A stretch of 64,000 nucleotides of DNA, from the NCBI RefSeq assembly GCF_014898055.3, contig NW_023604861.1, positions 77,574,292-77,638,291 of the forward strand. The letters are read 5' to 3'. Positions 1 to 11,620 of this stretch are shown piece by piece. This DNA comes from Talpa occidentalis. Taxonomy: Eukaryota; Chordata; Mammalia; Eulipotyphla; Talpidae. Under the pieces are notes generated by a model that saw nothing but the letters and a program-made list of their open reading frames with translations, was not told the DNA's origin and did no database searches. Position 1 is the first letter of the stretch. Each line of letters begins with the position of its first letter. The position numbers and the translations under genes were made by a program.

Positions 1-159
1 ATAAAGTTACCCTTGTTTATCTCAAGTATCTGTTACAATATTTTACTCAGAATGGAAACCAAATGTTTTAAGTGAAAATGTTGGTGAAAAATGTGGAGCG
101 ATAACACTCTTAGCAAGCACAAAGCACCACCTCGGAAATATTCTGCTAACAAAGATGGG

Positions 160-345
160 ACTAGCATTGTCAACAGAATGCTCTTTGTTGATGGAAAGGA
201 TCTATGAGTTAGTCAAAATAGTAGTCACTAGCTACTGGTGAAAATAAGAAAATGAAATTTTAATTTATTCAACTTTAATTAATTTAAATTTAGATAGCCA
301 CATGGGGCTAGTAGCTACCCATTAGGATAGCACAACCCTAGGGAT
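160..345. mobile_element. hAT-Charlie-type short DNA element
   Basis: The phrases TTTAATTAATTTAAATTTA and AGATAGCCACATGGGGCTAG-TAGCTACCC are characteristic of a mammal-wide hAT MITE whose consensus contains AGCCACATGTGGCTAGTGGC. The copy is old and diverged. A second copy in the opposite orientation lies at 28928-29130. I cannot be certain of the exact family name. Confidence 0.65.
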
Positions 346-520
346 TACTTCCAATTACAACATGAGATAAAAACAGACACTCAGAAGTAAAGTGCCAGAT
401 CAAAAATGCTGGATAATCTAGAGGACAACTGCCTCAATCTCCACACACACACAAAAAAGATGAAAAATGCATAAATGTAAAGGAGAAAGGCTGAAAAACT
501 TTAGATTAAGAAACTAAGCA

Positions 521-795
521 GGCCCTCCCTAGTGGTGCAAGGGGTTGAGACGCAACCTATGAAGCTATCCGCAGCCTCTGTAGCACGAGTTCAATCCCCC
601 AGCCAGCCAAGAAGCAACCTATATGGCACAGCAGATCTCTCCTGACTTGCCTGCTGCTCCCCTCAGCAGTGTGTTTCAGTCAGTCTGCCTGTTCTGTTCC
701 CCACTCTGTCTCTGGTGGATCCTCTAACTGCCCGCACCTCTGGCCTGTGAACCTGTTCTTGTATGTATAAATAAATAAATCTTTAAAAAAAAAAA
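521..795 (+). mobile_element. tRNA-derived SINE, full length
   Basis: Full-length copy from GGCCCTCCCTAGTGGTGCAA to the ATAAATAAATAAATCTTTAA tail. A 14-bp target duplication AAGAAACTAAGCAG flanks it (508-521 and 796-809). Confidence 0.93.
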
Positions 796-1160
796 AAGAA
801 ACTAAGCAGCAAAACCACCAGATGAAATATGTGACCAGATGGAATATGTGGACCATGACTGAATCCTGATTCAAACCAACTGTAATATGGCACTTCTGAG
901 ACAATATGGGATATTTTCTAAGCCGACAATGGTTCTGTCATAATGACAGGGTTGGAATTTGTATTACAATACTCCAAAATAAACAGGGAAAAAAGAATTA
1001 AAAGGAACACAGCCATAGGTTCCTTTAACATTCTTCAACTTCTTGGCCAACAGTCAAGCAAATCTTCTCTTTGTGCTCCCACACAGCCTATTAAATATTT
1101 TTTTTATTATTACAGTTTTTGCAGTTCATTGCTATTGAGGGTTCAGGAATTGGTGTTTTA

Positions 1161-1405
1161 TTTTTTTAAAAAGATTTATTTATTTATACAAGCACTGGGG
1201 TATAGGCCAGAGGTGTGGGAGGGTGAGAGCCAAAGCAGGGAGCAGAACAGGCAGAAGGACCGAAGTACACTGCTGAGGGGGGCAGTGGGCGGCAGGAGAG
1301 GTGTGCCATACCATGTGGGCCTCTCCCTGGCCAGCCGGGAATTGAACCAGCGCTGCAGACAGCTTCACATTGTGCTTTCAACCCACTGAGCAACCAGAGA
1401 GGCCC
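1161..1405 (-). mobile_element. tRNA-derived SINE
   Basis: Antisense copy of the TACAAGCACTGGG subfamily. Target duplication AGGAATTGGTGTTTTA (1145-1160) and AGGAATAGGTGTTTTA (1406-1421), one mismatch. The long reading frames at 943-1429 are read through it and are not genes. Confidence 0.93.
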
Positions 1406-1903
1406 AGGAATAGGTGTTTTATTAAACAAATGTCTCCCAGCTGATTCTAATGTGCAGGCAGTATCAAAAACTGTGACTTAGACCAATAGACTACCCAGAG
1501 AAGATTTTCTTTGAAATAAAAACTTAGCTCAGGCCGTACCAATCACTGGTGTAATACTAGGAATTATTATTAATTTTCATATCTGCCTTAAAGACCTTTC
1601 ACTACAAATAAAATCAAACATTTCTTCATATCTATTGGCAATTTGTGTATCTTCTTTTGTAAACTGCCCGCTCATGTATTTTTCTCTTTTCCTGGTTTGG
1701 TTTTCTAGTTAAACTCTGAAAGAAAACTCTTAGCTTTAATGGAATATGTTCTCTTAGCCAAGTATTTTCTGAGAAGAATAGTAAGTATGGATTTCTAAAA
1801 CAACTCTTGAGGAGATTCTTTACCTATGTGCACAGCTTTCTGACAGAAACCAACGCACACCTGTTCATTTCGAATCAAAGATCCTTCCAGTAAGGGTACT
1901 TTA

Positions 1904-2170
1904 TTTTTTTTAAATTTATTTATTTATGCATACAAGACCTGGGGTACAAGCCAGAGGTGCCGGGGGTGAGAGGATTCACCAGAGACAGAGTGGGGAACAG
2001 AACAGTCAGACTGACGAAATACACTGCTGAGGGGAGCAGCAGGCGAGACAGGAAAGGTCTGCTGTGCCATGTGGGTCACCTCGCTGGCAGGGGATAGAAC
2101 TTGTACTGCAGTGGCTGTGGATAGCTTCACAGTGCTGTCTTAACCCCTTGTGCCACCAGGGAGGCACCTC
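1904..2170 (-). mobile_element. tRNA-derived SINE
   Basis: Antisense copy with GCATACAAGACCTGGGG at the left and GCCACCAGGGAGGC at the right. Flanked by TAAGGGTACTTTA and TAAGGGCACTTTA. Confidence 0.92.
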
Positions 2171-2188
2171 AATAAGGGCACTTTATAT

Positions 2189-3030
2189 ATAGCATACCTC
2201 ATTTTACTGGCTTCATTTTACTGTACTTCACAGGCACTGCATTTTTCAAAAAACTGAAGGTCTGTGGCAACCCTGTGTTGATCAAATCTATTTCTCCGTG
2301 TGTGCCTCTCTATCAATTTTAAAATCCAAGCACTAAATATTTGCCTAACTTGTATTTTTATGATTGTAAGTGCTCATCACTCGCTCTATTATAGTACTGG
2401 AGAGTTCCCACTCTATGATGACGAAATTCATGTAAAATAACTAAATCGTCATGTAAAAGAAACCTGATATTTTGTGATTAAAGGAAATATACTTAAATGA
2501 AGGACCTATATTGTATTTCAAGAACACAAGAAATTTTTCTCATTTCAGCCACAAATAATGCTTCATGCTTTTTTTTAATTGCACTTTTTTTTAATTTTTG
2601 GTTTTTTAATTTTGTATATTTTTTACATCATTATTCACTTTTGTACAATGTGTGCATTTTCATCTTGGTTATAGTCCCCGTACAATTCCAACCCACCTTG
2701 TTTTGATCCTACTCCCTTCACCCCCCAACCTGTAGTGTGTCTCTGGTTTAAAGCTGCTTGTTGATTTTGATTTTTACTTTATTATAATCAGTCTTCTTCC
2801 TGATCCCTAAATCTATTGGTATCATTTTCACAGCATGTGCTCCCCTTGTATTTGCCACATTTAATTAAGGTATGTATACTGGCTTGTTAGATACACTCAC
2901 TAGACTACAGTATAGTGTAAACAGAACTTTTACATGTACTGGGAAACCAAAACCTTCATGTGACTCACTTTTCTGCAACATTCATTTTATTGTGTCTGGA
3001 ATCAAACCCTCAGTATCGCAGGTATGCCTG
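2189..3030 (+). mobile_element. Tigger1-like (pogo/TcMar) DNA transposon, internally deleted
   Basis: The left end AGCATACCTCATTTTACTGG and the block GGTCTGTGGCAACCCTGTGT match the Tigger1 5' end. The right part (GACTACAGTATAGTGTAAAC, then ACTGGGAAACCAAAACCTTC) ends in GGTATGCCTG at 3030, the inverted repeat of the start, and is followed by TA. The transposase region is absent and a young L1 tail is inserted at 2571-2806. Confidence 0.85.
2571..2806 (-). mobile_element. L1 3'UTR fragment inside a Tigger1
   Basis: A T-run followed by the complement of the L1 3' end (the block reading GTGTGTCTCTGGTTTAAAGC, then TTGTTGATTTTGATTTT) matches the 3'UTRs at 34.5 kb and 60.8 kb. It is cut off after about 235 bp, a typical 5'-truncated insertion. 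The Tigger1 arms lie on both sides. Confidence 0.85.
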
Positions 3031-3057
3031 TATTGAGTCACTGCTTGCACACGCATG

Positions 3058-3079
3058 CACTCTCTCTCTCTCTCTCTCT
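3058..3079 (+). repeat. (TC)n microsatellite
   Basis: About eleven CT units next to the SINE at 3119. Confidence 0.9.
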
Positions 3080-3118
3080 GATAGAAAATAAGTTGTATTT
3101 TCTTAATTAAGCTATTCA

Positions 3119-3401
3119 TTTTTTTTAAGATTTATTTTATTTATGCATCCAAGAACTGGGGTATAGGCAGGAGGTGTTGGAGGCAGGGGAGGAGGAGAGA
3201 GGATTCACCAGAGACAGAGCAGGAAGCAGAACAGGCAGATCTACTGAAATACACTGAGACGAGCAGTGGGCATGACAGGAGAGGTCTGCTGCACCATGTG
3301 GGTCAGCTCCCTGTCCGGGGATCGGATCGAACTCATGCTTCAGTGGAGGCGGATAGCTTCACTGTGCTGAGACTTAACCCCTTGCAGCAACAAAAAGGCC
3401 C
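3119..3401 (-). mobile_element. tRNA-derived SINE
   Basis: Antisense copy, AAGATTTATTTTATTTATGC to CAGCAACAAAAAGGCCC. Moderately diverged. Confidence 0.88.
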
Positions 3402-3404
3402 TAT

Positions 3405-3775
3405 GAATTCATTTTTTTTTTAATTGAAGTGATATTTGGATACTCCCGGTCAGGTATTACCACCACAGTGTGCCCATCACTAAATTACTCATAGTCGGAT
3501 ACCATAGTCCCTCATGCTTCCGTCTCTCTGTTCTTAACCTTTCCCTATTCCCTTCCCCTGCTGGATGCTTTAATTCTATAGACCGTTGTCAAGGGTTAAT
3601 TTTAAGTTTGTCTTTATCTGACTCTTAATTCCTCTATATTCCACATGTCATTGATACCATCCAATGTTTATCTTTCTCCTTCTGGCTTATTTCACTTAGC
3701 ATTACCCACTCCAGCTCCATTCACGTTGCCACAAATGGCACGAGTTACCTTTTTTGGTGACGAATATTTCATTGT
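3405..3775 (-). mobile_element. Old L1 fragment, antisense
   Basis: The sequence TTCTCCTTCTGGCTTATTTC followed by ACTTAGCATTACCCACTCCA and GTTGCCACAAATGGC, then CGAATATTTCATTG, is the complement of the ORF2 end/3'UTR of an ancient L1. It is diverged and not coding. Confidence 0.7.
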
Positions 3776-3873
3776 GGGTCAGCTCCCTGGCCAGGGATAG
3801 AACTCAGGCCACAGTGGCTAGTGACAGCTTGATAGTGCTGAGACTTCAACCTCTATGCCACCAGGAAGAGCCC
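3772..3873 (-). mobile_element. SINE 5' fragment
   Basis: Only the tRNA-related part is present in antisense: GGTCAGCTCCCTGGCCAGGG through ATGCCACCAGGAAGAGCCCC. The 3' half is missing and the boundary touches an old L1. Confidence 0.8.
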
Positions 3874-4614
3874 CAGTACCATCTGTTTTCTAACATTTTA
3901 TGTGCTTAACATTAATTTTAATGCAGTTAAAAAGTTAAAAATTTCCTTTCCTGAATTTTTTCCGTATTAGAAAAGCTTCTCATAAGATTAAAGTTACCGA
4001 AGTTTTATTCTAATACAAATAATTTCATTTTTAATTACATATAATGACATTATATATTACATAATATTTTCAAATGTCATTCGTTAGTATCACTCATCTC
4101 ATCAAAAAAGTTGTATTAATTATTTGAGATGCTGTCAAGCTTGCAATGGTGAATTAAGTTTTCTAAAATTCTAATTTTCCCTTGAAAGTCTGAATTTTAT
4201 GATAGGCAGCTATTTTCCTTGACATGGAAATTCACTTGGGAAAAAAATCTGTTAAACACCTAGTTCTACATAACTATAGTTTGTCGGTTGTTCTTTGAAA
4301 AAAAAAAAATAGTGTTCAACTGACAACGCAAAACTATATAAGCACTTTTCATTTCCTCAAGACAGCCAACATACCCTAGTATCCAGTATACGTGCTTTAT
4401 GCACAATCACTTCTTCACACAAAATATTTTTAAAAGAATACTAAAGGATCAATATTCTAAACAATCATTTTTACTGTTTCATCAAAGACATTCTTAAATG
4501 AAATGGCTTTACATCCCCCCATGAGGTGAATAACAGGACTATCTATGGGTACAATTTGGGGGTTGGCACCACCTTGTCATAATGTGCACCAGTTTTACCC
4601 ACCTTTGCCTTTTC

Positions 4615-4874
4615 TTTTTTTAAATTTTTAAATTTATTTTTGCATAGAAGAACAGGGGTGTAGGGCAGAGGTGCAGGGGGTAAGAGGATTCACTAGAGAC
4701 AGAATGCAGAGCATAACAGGCAGATATGCTGAAACACACTGCTAAGGGGAGCAGTGGGCAGGACAGGAAAGGTCTGTTGCGCCATATGTGGTTTAGCTCC
4801 CTGGCCAGGATGGAAATCAGGCCATAGTGGTGATAGCGCTGAGACTTAACCCCTAGGCCACCAGGGAGGGCCCC
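4615..4874 (-). mobile_element. tRNA-derived SINE
   Basis: Antisense copy ending GGCCACCAGGGAGGGCCCC. The 86-codon minus-strand frame here is SINE sequence. Confidence 0.9.
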
Positions 4875-5459
4875 CACCACTGCTTCTGGAAATGGAAGGC
4901 AAATGTCTTTCCTTTGTCTTACTACTATTACTATGCAGTTATTTACTCAAGAAATACTAACAGTATTAAAATAATAATTTTGATCTCAAGAATCCTTTGA
5001 GAGGATCTTGATAATTCCCAGGGTTCTTTGGTCCATACTCCAAGAATCAGTATCTAGACAGTGAGGACAACTACAGTAAATGTATGTGCAGGTGATGACT
5101 ATGAAGAAGGCTGCGGGGTCTAGTCATTAGGTTGAAAATTTGTTTGTAAATTTCAACATATAGAACACCAGACCATTGTCCCAAAGTTTTATTAAAGGTT
5201 TTCTTTTTATATTACTAAAGTTTTACTTGATTCCCTTCCATCAAATCACCTTTAATACTGGCCAATTATTTTTCCCTTGCTCACTACCTAGGTTGCAATG
5301 AAACACACTTTGACCTCTACCAAGAGCATTCATTAGACACTTGCTGAATTTCTTTTAAGAACACAGCATTTCTTCTCTTTAACAGCCCAAGATATCATAG
5401 GGGATATACACTTGGGAGACTTTAAATATATAAATTCTGGAAGAACTAAAAATTATTTA

Positions 5460-5717
5460 GGGCCTCCCTGGTGGCGCAGACCGTTGAGCTCAGCGCTGTG
5501 AAGCTGTCCACAGCCTCTACAGTGCAGGTTCAATCCCGGCCAGCCAGGGAGATATCCACATGGTGCAGCAGGCCTCTCCTGTCTCGCCCTCAGCAGTGTA
5601 TTTCAGTGAATCTGCCTGTTTTGTTCCCCAGTCTGTCTTTGGTGAATCCTCTCACCCTCCCGCACATCTGGCCTATACTACTGTTCTTGTATGCATGAAT
5701 AAATAAATCTTACAACA
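5460..5717 (+). mobile_element. tRNA-derived SINE, 70 bp from RAB1A exon 2
   Basis: Sense copy GGGCCTCCCTGGTGGCGCAG to GAATAAATAAATCTTACAAC. It lies about 70 bp downstream of the exon 2 donor, in the opposite orientation to the gene. Confidence 0.93.
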
Positions 5718-5789
5718 AAAACTATTTAATCTTCTGTCTACCTAGAAAACAAGTACAGCATTAATTTCTTTAACGGCATTTCAACTTAC

Positions 5790-5862
5790 TGCAAACCTAA
5801 GAAGGAGGCAAGACTTTCCAACTCCAGAGTCGCCAATCAGAAGTAACTTGAATAAATAATCA
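5790..5862 (-). CDS. RAB1A: RAB1A exon 2 (P-loop exon)
   Basis: The minus strand reads T plus 24 codons: [20 protein letters not shown] and then [12 protein letters not shown] is the G1/P-loop that binds GTP phosphates and Mg2+ (GxxxxGKS/T), and the residues before it form the first beta strand of the Rab fold. The exon is preceded by a pyrimidine tract and CAG (acceptor ends at 5863) and followed by GTAAGT (donor from 5789). Its 73 nt keep frame with exon 1 (phase 2) and end on a codon boundary after RFA, where the family sequence continues into the switch I region in exon 3. No base in the exon breaks the frame. RAB1B shares much of the P-loop, but exon 1 MSSMNPEY is specific to RAB1A. Confidence 0.96.
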
Positions 5863-6484
5863 CTGCAAAAAAAAAAAAAGAAAATCTTATTAGTAAGTAT
5901 ATTGCATTTTATGTTCCATAATAAGAGAAATATAACCAAGAATAATAGCTCAATGGCAGACTACAACTCCTGAAAAACTCACATGACTTAACAGAATCCA
6001 AAGCTATAAACCAAGAACAGAAATCCTTCCAATGAATCACTAACAGACTTATTTAAGTAAAATAGGCAGTGCCACCCATGATCTCTGAGATCAGTCAATT
6101 TCCACTTCCAGGAAAAGGAAGAAAGGAAACGTAAATGATGTGCATTCCTGAAAAGTCCGAGAATTATGCTACATCATCCCACTCCTCTGTTGTATTAGAA
6201 TACAGGGAGTTGTTTCATTGTTCTTGCCAACAAAACAAACCTATCCTTCAAATTCTAAGATTAAATCAGTATTTTATAGCAAAGAAGGGACTTTCTTTTG
6301 ATTCTTTTCCAAGCATCTACCTGGAAATCTCTCCTGTAAAAAAGGATCATTTAACTTCTGCAAGTCTATACTCTAAAGATATTAAAGATGGATAAAACTA
6401 AAGGTTATTTATGCAAAAACACAACTTTAACAACACTCTATAAAAGCTTATATTAAAGCATTCTTCAGAAAATATTGAAAACGA

Positions 6485-6757
6485 CGGGGTCACCCTGGTG
6501 GTGCAGGCGGTTGAACACCGCACTGTAAAGCTGTCCGCAGCATCTGCCGCACAGGTTCTATCCCGAAAAGCCAGCGAGAATCCCACATGGCGCGGCAGAC
6601 CTCTCCTGTCGCGCCCACTGCTACCCTCAGCAGTGTATTTCTTCAGTCTGCCTGTTCTGTTCCCCACTCTGTCTCTGGTGAATCCTTTCACCCTCCCACG
6701 CATCCGACCTGTACCCCAGCTCTTGTATAAAAATAAATAAATCTTTTTAAAAAAAAT
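6485..6757 (+). mobile_element. tRNA-derived SINE
   Basis: Sense copy from GGGTCACCCTGGTGGTGCAG to AAATAAATAAATCTTTTTAA. Both overlapping reading frames (80 and 128 codons) are SINE-derived. Confidence 0.92.
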
Positions 6758-7190
6758 TGCAAATGAGGCGCTGTTTATGTACATTTACCATTGCCTGGTC
6801 TAACACAAATCATCCCTAGGGATTCCTTCATATACATGGAGATAAGAGAACGTCTGCCCCCATATTCAAAGGAATCACTCATAGAGCCTACCCAAATCTG
6901 ACCTGTTCTATTATGTATGCTCTTTTAAGGAATTTCAAAAGAACAAAAAAACCAGCATTTACAGATTGCTTTTTTAGAAGTTACATATACATACACAAAT
7001 ATATTTAATTTTCAATTTTCTGTTTTTTTAGAACATGCTACCTATTTAAGGTAAAACCCAATTCTACCCGATTTAAATTTATATTCAGATAATTATCATT
7101 TACATATAAGCAAGATGTGTAACTTTTAGAAGTGATTATCTCTGTGAATATTCACTAGTTTGCTACCTAATTTTACGCAATGATGATGTA

Positions 7191-7569
7191 CAGTTGGCCT
7201 CCTTATCAGGTAAATTCCACATTCATGGACTCAACTACCATGGACAGAAAATATTAGGTAGTTAGGCCTATGACAGTCGCATAGGTGAACCATCTGAACG
7301 TGCACAGAGGGTTTTTTCCTTGTCATTATTCCCTCAAACAATATAGTATTAGCTTTTTACATTACAATATAGTATAGCTATTTACATTATAACATATATA
7401 GCTATTTACATTATATAAGTTAGATATGATTTAAAGTATATGAGACGATGTACATAGATTATGTGCAAGTACTATGTATACCCTTTCATATAAGGGACTC
7501 AAACATTTGTGAATTTTACAATCAGTGTGTGTCCTGGAACCAACACCCCATGGTTACTGGGGGGCAATT
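7191..7569 (+). mobile_element. Tigger-type MITE
   Basis: The element begins CAGTTGGCCTCCTTATCAGG straight after TA, contains GATTTAAAGTATATGAGACG and CATATAAGGGACTCAAACAT, and ends with GGAACCAACACCCCATGG...GGGGGCAATTA before TA. This is the pattern of short pogo-group (Tigger3/4-like) non-autonomous elements with TA target sites. Its middle contains a degenerate tandem of TACATTA-CAATATAGTA units (7340-7412). Confidence 0.75.
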
Positions 7570-8626
7570 ATATTATCTAAAACTCATCTTTTTGGTTTTA
7601 CCAACTCTCCACAACACATTTATTGTCACTTATACCTGAAGGAAACAATTAAAAGAGAAAGTGCCAGTCAGCTGCAAAATGAAGGTCACAGAAGAAAATA
7701 AAAAGATTTTAAACAAGTAATTGAAGCGCTTGAAGTATAGGATGAACTAATTGTATCATCTCCAGTATGAAATCTTAAAGAAAAAGAGGGGCAGGGGGAT
7801 AATGATTAAAAATTTACCTTTAATAAATGATTGACAGCTAATACAACAACTTTTATTAAGCTGTATAATTGCTGACTGACTTTAGTACTACTGATAATTT
7901 CCTCCTTAATCAGACCAAACAAATTCTTACGAATACTTAACACTTGCAGCAAGTACAAGAATTTACATTTCAGTTAGCAAGAATAATCACACCACTGATA
8001 TAGTTACTTTGCTTTCATAAATTCTAACACAACAGATGGACTGAATTTACCAATCTCCCTGAGAACAGCGCATATAAACAAGTAAGCACCCAATACTAAA
8101 CATCCCTTCAATCAGTTGTTCAGGACTGTTACAATCAAGGACATCACTGGGCAACAGATGTTGTCCAAGGTATCATTCATTACCTTAAAGATCAAATTCT
8201 CTGTTTCAGAGTAACCATAGGCTGGTAAAAATAAGAATGCTTCCCAATTGTGTTACAATTACATTATGGTTTCAAGAAAGTCAAATTTTAAAAAAATCAT
8301 CTTTTTCAAATATCACACTCTTTAGTTTTAAGAACAGCAGCATTTGAAAACATTATTTTGAGTTTCTGATCCTTTAAGATTCTTAGTCATAAGTAATATA
8401 AACAGTTGAGCACTCCTCTGCAATGAGAGAACCACTGCTTATAACAGAACAGTAAACAAAATCAAATTCACAAGCTTCCCCTTATTGAACACACATATTT
8501 CAGAGTATTATCAACAGCATGTTACTTGCACTGGAGCATTTTAAATTACCTATATTGTGTGAGTTTATTAATAAACTAGTAATATAGCAAATGTTCAGGA
8601 GTTCTGATTGCTTAAAGATATTTCTT

Positions 8627-8885
8627 CAGGGCCTCCCCGGTGGCGCAGCGGTTGAGCGCTGGGCTGCGAGGCTGCCTGCAGCCTCTGCAGTGCAGGTTCG
8701 ATCCCCGGCCACAGGGCGAGGGTCCCACATGGCGCACAAACCTCTCCTGCTGCCCGCTGCTCCCCTCAGCAGTGTACTTTGTCCGTCTGCCTGTTCTGCT
8801 CCCTGCTCTCTGGTGAATTCTCTCACCCTCCCACACTTCTGACTGTACCCAGTGCTTGTATAAATAAATAAATCTTCAAAAAAAA
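8627..8885 (+). mobile_element. tRNA-derived SINE, young type
   Basis: GC-rich subfamily (GGTGGCGCAGCGGTTGAGCG, CCCAGTGCTTGTATAAATAA). Perfect 13-bp target duplication AAAGATATTTCTT at 8614-8626 and 8886-8898. Confidence 0.95.
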
Positions 8886-9279
8886 AAAGATATTTCTTTG
8901 CTAATTTATAAAACAATAAAAACCTTAAAAATATGCAAATCTAAAATTAAAAAGTACAAGGTCAGATTTTTGCTACAAAGACTCAAGGAGTAATTTAGCA
9001 AATGGTAAAATTTTAAATGTAGTTTTCCTTTATTTCCTAAGAATTGGAATAAAGTCTGTAATAGCTATATTATTATTTTAAGTGGGAAAAAATGGATTAT
9101 GCTAGTACAGAAATCTAGTTACAGTGGTAATCCCCTCTTCTTTTATTATAGTATTCCAGTAAATCCTAACCCCTGTACTCAAATCAGAGCTTCCTCTAGT
9201 CTTTTTCATGCCTAATTTACTAAAATATTTAATATTTCTGCCCCCTAAGTAGTCTGGAATCTATCTCCACTCCCCTCTT

Positions 9280-9556
9280 TTTTTTTAAAAAAGATTTATT
9301 TATGCATACAAGAACTGGGGTACAGGCCAGCGGTGTGGGGGGTGAGGGGGTGAGAGGATTCACCAGAGAAAGTGGGGAGCAGAACAGATTTACTGAAGTA
9401 CACTGCTGAGGGGAACAGCAGGCGAGACAGGAGAACATGAGAGGTCTGCCTCACCATATGGGTCACCTCCTTGGTGAGGATTGAATTTGGTGCTGATCCT
9501 GCAGTGCGACAGCATGACAGGGCTGTCTTTAACCCCTGCACCACCAGGGAGGCCCC
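9280..9556 (-). mobile_element. tRNA-derived SINE
   Basis: Antisense copy between CTCCACTCCCCTC and CCCACTTCCCTCC, an imperfect target duplication. Confidence 0.91.
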
Positions 9557-9719
9557 CCACTTCCCTCCAGTACTTGACATATCTGTGAGTGCGAAGGTAA
9601 ACTGACATCATCTGCATATCCAAAATCTAACATTGTGCCTTTTACAAAGGATGCTAAGAGATCAGAAAACATTTTAAACTTTGCCATTTTCAAGTTTCTT
9701 TATGAGTTACAGTTAAAAA

Positions 9720-10387
9720 ATACTTGACAACCTTGATTAATATTTTGAGCAAAATACAAGAGGGAAAAGATGGATGGGGACATGGCATATGTTAAAGGAC
9801 ATGTACGTCAACCTGAAATGGGCACAGTAAACCTGAAAGTTCTCTTAATGTACAGACAGAACAATGTGAGCCATGAAATAAATAACCATGTACTGGATTA
9901 CTGAATTATAACCCAAAGAATAAGATAAATATCCATGAGTCAATAAATAAATGTGAGGAGACAAATATTCCTTACAGAAATATTCTAATTAACACATGTA
10001 GAGGGAATGAAAGATAGTGAAAATCACCAGTAGATCACCAATGAAAGCTAAAATTAGTATGTGAAGCTTTTAGGAGAAACAGGATATTTGCATGAACTCA
10101 AAGTATGACCCCCAAAATATGGATATTGAATTGGTTTTAACATATGCCTAGAAAGTCATTGAACACCACTCCCTCCCAGATATGGACCCTAATTTTTGAC
10201 TCCCTTTCCTTGAATGTGGGTTGTTAAAGACTGGCTTCTAATAGCATGCAAGAGGAAAACTTTCTTCATTTTAATAACTATACACCAAGTAAGATGCTAA
10301 TATTACTTGGGTGAATGGTATGCAGGAATTTACTAATTTTACTCCTCTGTAAATCTAAATTTATATCAAGATAAAAAAGTTAAAAAA
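9720..10387 (+). mobile_element. Probable old L1 3' region
   Basis: The closing part (TTACTTGGGTGAATGGTATG, CAGGAATTTACTAATTTT, CTCTGTAAATCTAAATTTAT, ATAAAAAAGTTAAAAAAA) resembles the end of ancient L1M 3'UTRs. The rest is too diverged for a firm call. A SINE is inserted at its A-rich end. Confidence 0.4.
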
Positions 10388-10672
10388 AGGGCCTCCCTGG
10401 TGGTACAGGGGGTTGGGCACCACACTATGAGGCAGTCCACAGCCTCTGCAGCATGCGTTCAGACCCCAGCCAGCCAGGGAGCAACACACATGGTGCAGCA
10501 GATCTCTCATGACTCGCCCATATGCTCCCCTCAGCAGTGTACTTCAGTCAATCTGCCTGTTCTCTTCCCCATTCGGTCTCTGGTGAATCCTCTCACGCCC
10601 CCGCATCTCTGGTCTGTACCCCAGCTCTTGTATGCATAAATAAATAAATAAATATTTTTTAAAAGTCTCATG
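10388..10672 (+). mobile_element. tRNA-derived SINE with tail extension
   Basis: Sense copy. After the ATAAATAAATATTTTTTAAA tail comes GTCTCATGT, then a second A-rich run and AAAAGTTAAAAAAA, which repeats the 5' flank (GATAAAAAAGTTAAAAAAA). Confidence 0.9.
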
Positions 10673-11240
10673 TAAAAAAAAGTTAAAAAAAACCTAGGAC
10701 ATTAACAAAAGGGATACAAGCATCAATCTCTTTGAAATGCTAGCTCCTGATATTTTTTAAATTTGAGAAATATTCTCTTATCTCAAATTAAATCAAATCA
10801 TAAATCATGCTGGACACTGTAAAATAAAACCTTAACTGAGGCAAAGTATTGTTAATATCAGAGAAAATTCTTTTCAACAGCTTGAATTTTTAATACCATA
10901 AGCAGGTATTACATTTTAATTTAGAGAAAATTCAGTGAGAGATAAACTAAGACTGATATAAGATTAAGGCTGGATGAAAAGGGGTAAAGTTAGATAAATT
11001 AACAGGCTTTTCTAATTGGATGGTGGGGTTCAAAGATAATTTCAATTGAAAAATTACTCTGGTTCTTAGTTTCTCCTATAAATCTTCATGGTCACTTTAG
11101 TTACATGGAGATTTTCTATTCCCATTATTTATAATCTGAACATAATCTTCATACCTATGTATTCTAATACTAACATTTTCTATACCTTTTTAAAACATGA
11201 CTTGTGAAAGCAGAAAACAATGTCCTTTTAAAAAAGTTAC

Positions 11241-11503
11241 TGGGCCTCCCTGGTGGCGCAAGGGTTTAAAGCACAGCACTGTGAAGCTATCCACAGCCTC
11301 TGCAGCACGAGTTTGATCCCCAGCAGGTCAGGGAGCTACCCACACGGCGCAGCAGACTCTCCTGACTCGCCCACTGCTGCCCTCAGCAGTGTATTTCAGT
11401 CAGGCTGCCTGTTCTATTCCCCACTCTGTCTCTGGTGAATCCTCTCACCCCCCCCACCCACACCTCTGGCCTGTACCCCAGTTATTGCATGCATAAATGA
11501 ATC
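11241..11503 (+). mobile_element. tRNA-derived SINE
   Basis: Sense copy GGGCCTCCCTGGTGGCGCAA to ATAAATGAATCTTTAAATAA. Confidence 0.92.
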
Positions 11504-11573
11504 TTTAAATAAATAAGTTAGTACAAGAGATTTTGGTTCAAAATTCTATTGAGGTATAATATTTTCACTTTCA

Positions 11574-11620
11574 TAAAGTTATCAAACTGCATACAAAAGT
11601 TATCAAACTGCATACAGAAA
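11574..11620 (+). repeat. 23-bp tandem duplication
   Basis: AAGTTATCAAACTGCATACA is present twice in direct succession, with AA between them. Confidence 0.9.

Larger units (their letters stand above)
1..5789 (-). other. RAB1A: RAB1A intron 2, partial
   Basis: This is sequence downstream of the exon 2 donor (5789) to the left edge. I looked on the minus strand for exon 3 (the switch I region) and did not see it, so the intron is at least 5.8 kb long and exons 3-6 lie outside the window. It contains SINEs, a Tigger1 copy, L1 tails and a hAT-type MITE. The stretch 3.9-4.6 kb is unique AT-rich DNA with nothing recognisable. Confidence 0.85.

Noticed and set aside
943..1429. Overlapping reading frames of 62-148 codons on both strands
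   Set aside because: They are translations of the antisense SINE at 1161-1405 and its flanks. The same protein shadows recur at nearly every SINE copy in the window.
1..5789. RAB1A exon 3
   Set aside because: I looked for the complement of the switch I coding sequence after exon 2 and did not find it; it must lie left of the window.
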